From a bacterium (GTDB taxonomy: Bacteria; Cyanobacteriota; Vampirovibrionia; Gastranaerophilales; Gastranaerophilaceae), in contig JAFXYU010000246.1 in NCBI GenBank assembly GCA_017541565.1, positions 1 through 6,631 on the forward strand: a stretch of 6,631 nucleotides of DNA, read 5' to 3'. Of this stretch, positions 5,797 through 6,631 are shown one piece after another (position 1 is the first letter of the stretch; each line of letters starts with the position of its first letter). A program made the translations under genes and the position numbers. Under the pieces are notes generated by a model. That model did no database searches and was not told where the DNA came from. It saw nothing but the letters and a program-made list of their open reading frames with translations.

Positions 5797-6063
5797 ATGG
5801 CAAACATTAAATCAGCAAAGAAAAGAGTTCTTATTGCAGAAGCAAACAGACAAAGAAATGTTGCATTCAAAACATCAATAAAGACTGCAATCAAGTCAGC
5901 ATTGACTCTTGCGGAAGGAAAAGATAGTGATGCATTGAAAACTGCAATCTCTAAAGTATATCAACTTTGCGACAAGGCTGTTTCAAAAGGTATTTTGCAC
6001 AAAAATACCGCAGCAAGAAAAAAATCAAGATTAGTTCTTGCTATTAAGAAATTGGCTGAGTAA
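5797..6063 (+). CDS. rpsT: 30S ribosomal protein S20
   Basis: The 88-aa product has the usual length and start of S20 (MANIKSAKKR), followed by a Lys/Ala-rich all-helical sequence. Conserved features include the N-terminal basic patch that contacts 16S rRNA, the central helix (KTSIKTAIKSALTLAE) and the closing 'GILHKNTAARKKSRL' block typical of the family. S20 is a primary binding protein of the small subunit, helping fold the 5' domain and helix 44 region of 16S rRNA. AAAGGA lies 10 nt before the ATG. The gene is monocistronic: its own promoter precedes it and a strong intrinsic terminator starts 17 nt after the TAA. The leader is unusually long for its neighbourhood and can form a hairpin close to the ribosome binding site. 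Confidence 0.98.
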   Translation: MANIKSAKKRVLIAEANRQRNVAFKTSIKTAIKSALTLAEGKDSDALKTAISKVYQLCDKAVSKGILHKNTAARKKSRLVLAIKKLAE

Positions 6064-6080
6064 GTTTGACGAAATTTTGA

Positions 6081-6110
6081 GGGCGGATGCTATAGCATCC
6101 GCCCTTTTTT
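6081..6110 (+). terminator. Rho-independent terminator of rpsT
   Basis: GGGCGGATGC (6081-6090) and GCATCCGCCC (6095-6104) form a perfect 10-bp GC-rich stem with a TATA loop, followed by six T residues (6105-6110). It ends the rpsT transcript and insulates the next gene, which must therefore have its own promoter. The opposite strand lacks a matching T-run, so it acts one way. Confidence 0.96.
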
Positions 6111-6134
6111 AATATAAAATTATCCGACTGAGGT

Positions 6135-6168
6135 ATGTAAAAATTACCAAAATTGTTTTATTTTACAT
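6135..6168 (+). repeat. 8-bp inverted repeat upstream of the right-edge secreted-protein gene
   Basis: ATGTAAAA (6135-6142) and TTTTACAT (6161-6168) are perfect inverted copies with an 18-nt spacer, and the second arm ends 2 nt before the GGAGG binding site (6171-6175). It could be an operator or an RNA hairpin touching the ribosome binding site. The low complexity of the arms means chance is a real possibility. I see no convincing -35/-10 pair between the terminator and the gene. Confidence 0.3.
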
Positions 6169-6182
6169 CAGGAGGATTTTTT

Positions 6183-6631
6183 ATGTATCGTTTTTTAGTT
6201 ATTTTGTTTGCCTGTATTTTATTTGTTCCGGATGTACTTGCTGCAAGGTCTGTAATTGCTCAATCTCCTTACTATAATCGGTATGACAATCCTTATTTTT
6301 ACCGAGACCGATATAATAATCATCGCGGGTATTATTTAAAAAACAGGTATACAAGGCATAATCTTTCGGAACTAAATGCTTTGGAAAAACAAGCATTAAA
6401 TAGAACATATAAGAGTGAAAGCGAACTCGCAAGGCTGCAGAGATTGGAACTTCAGGAATTTGGGGCAATACAGCAAGGAGATTTTGATACCAGATATGAC
6501 AGAGTTCATTCAGCCATTCTTTCAAGACCAAAAGCACATAAAAACAGTTCGGTATGGAGTAATATTGGTGATTATTTATTCGGTCAGATGACAGGATTTA
6601 CGCCACCAATAGACAATTTTGGCGGATATTC
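6183..6631 (+). CDS. Secreted protein with degenerate LE..FG-type repeats (3' end beyond window)
   Basis: The frame from this ATG stays open for 149 codons to the window edge. GGAGG (6171-6175) lies 7 nt before the ATG. Residues 1-20 are a signal peptide (MYRFLVILFACILFVPDVLA, cleavage before AR). Residues 29-57 are rich in Tyr, Asn and Arg (Tyr at 30, 31, 34, 38, 40, 44, 50, 51, 56). Residues 61-112 carry two imperfect copies of a short helical repeat, 'LNALEKQALNRTYKSES' then 'LQRLELQEFGAIQQGDF', followed by 'TRYDRVHSAI'. This resembles the LE..vFG..-type repeats I recall from secreted cyanobacterial and Melainabacteria proteins; the function of those is unknown. A C-terminal Gly/aromatic region begins near residue 125. 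No enzyme motif is visible. The gene is insulated from rpsT by a terminator. Expression under its own control is inferred. Confidence 0.85.
   Translation, partial: MYRFLVILFACILFVPDVLAARSVIAQSPYYNRYDNPYFYRDRYNNHRGYYLKNRYTRHNLSELNALEKQALNRTYKSESELARLQRLELQEFGAIQQGDFDTRYDRVHSAILSRPKAHKNSSVWSNIGDYLFGQMTGFTPPIDNFGGY

Noticed and set aside
6111..6170. Promoter for the right-edge secreted gene
   Set aside because: TATGTA, TTTTAT and TTACCA boxes occur, but none forms a pair at 16-18 nt spacing with acceptable match on both sides.
6199..6537. Minus-strand open frame at the right edge
   Set aside because: The plus-strand frame from 6183 has a GGAGG site, a signal peptide and no stop to the window end, so this is its antisense shadow.

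Overview
The window is an AT-rich, gene-dense bacterial chromosome segment with nine genes, two of them cut by the window edges, and no mobile-element, CRISPR, rRNA or tRNA signal. The RecR C-terminus (FGLPVGADLEYADEVTL, ending EGRREL) reads like cyanobacterial RecR. Two secreted proteins of unknown family, the low GC and the LE..FG-type repeat protein at the right edge would fit a non-photosynthetic cyanobacterial relative such as Vampirovibrionia/Melainabacteria (Gastranaerophilales). That placement is inferred from memory of these families, not from a search.

Left part (1-2665). The tail of a dihydrolipoamide dehydrogenase-like flavoprotein reads rightwards and stops 5 nt short of a convergent gene for a secreted helical protein of unknown family. 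Upstream of that gene, on the minus strand, is a compact operon yebC-ybaB-recR: a translation factor, a nucleoid-associated protein and a recombination mediator. It has a clear sigma70-type promoter at 2704-2732. Gaps inside it are 13-14 nt, and each downstream ribosome binding site overlaps the preceding stop codon. The secreted-protein gene follows recR by 31 nt. It lacks a ribosome binding site but has a consensus -10 box placed so that transcription would start on the A of its ATG.

Middle (2666-5242). A 150-nt divergent intergenic region separates yebC from an 808-codon plus-strand gene. I read its product as a HAS-barrel-like N-terminus, a HerA/FtsK-like ATPase fold with a decayed P-loop, about 375 residues of very acidic, probably disordered linker, and a C-terminal Tudor-like domain resembling the RNA polymerase-binding tail of UvrD/PcrA. 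This is the most unusual object in the window.

Right part (5243-6631). Three independently controlled plus-strand units follow. The first is a 111-aa orphan protein with a strong promoter. The second is rpsT (ribosomal protein S20), with its own promoter, an 84-nt leader that can fold into a hairpin next to the ribosome binding site, and a textbook intrinsic terminator. The third is the start of a secreted protein with degenerate LE..FG-type repeats, which runs off the window. Apart from the yebC-ybaB-recR operon, the neighbours show no obvious common pathway. yebC, rpsT and possibly the Tudor protein share only a loose link to gene expression.
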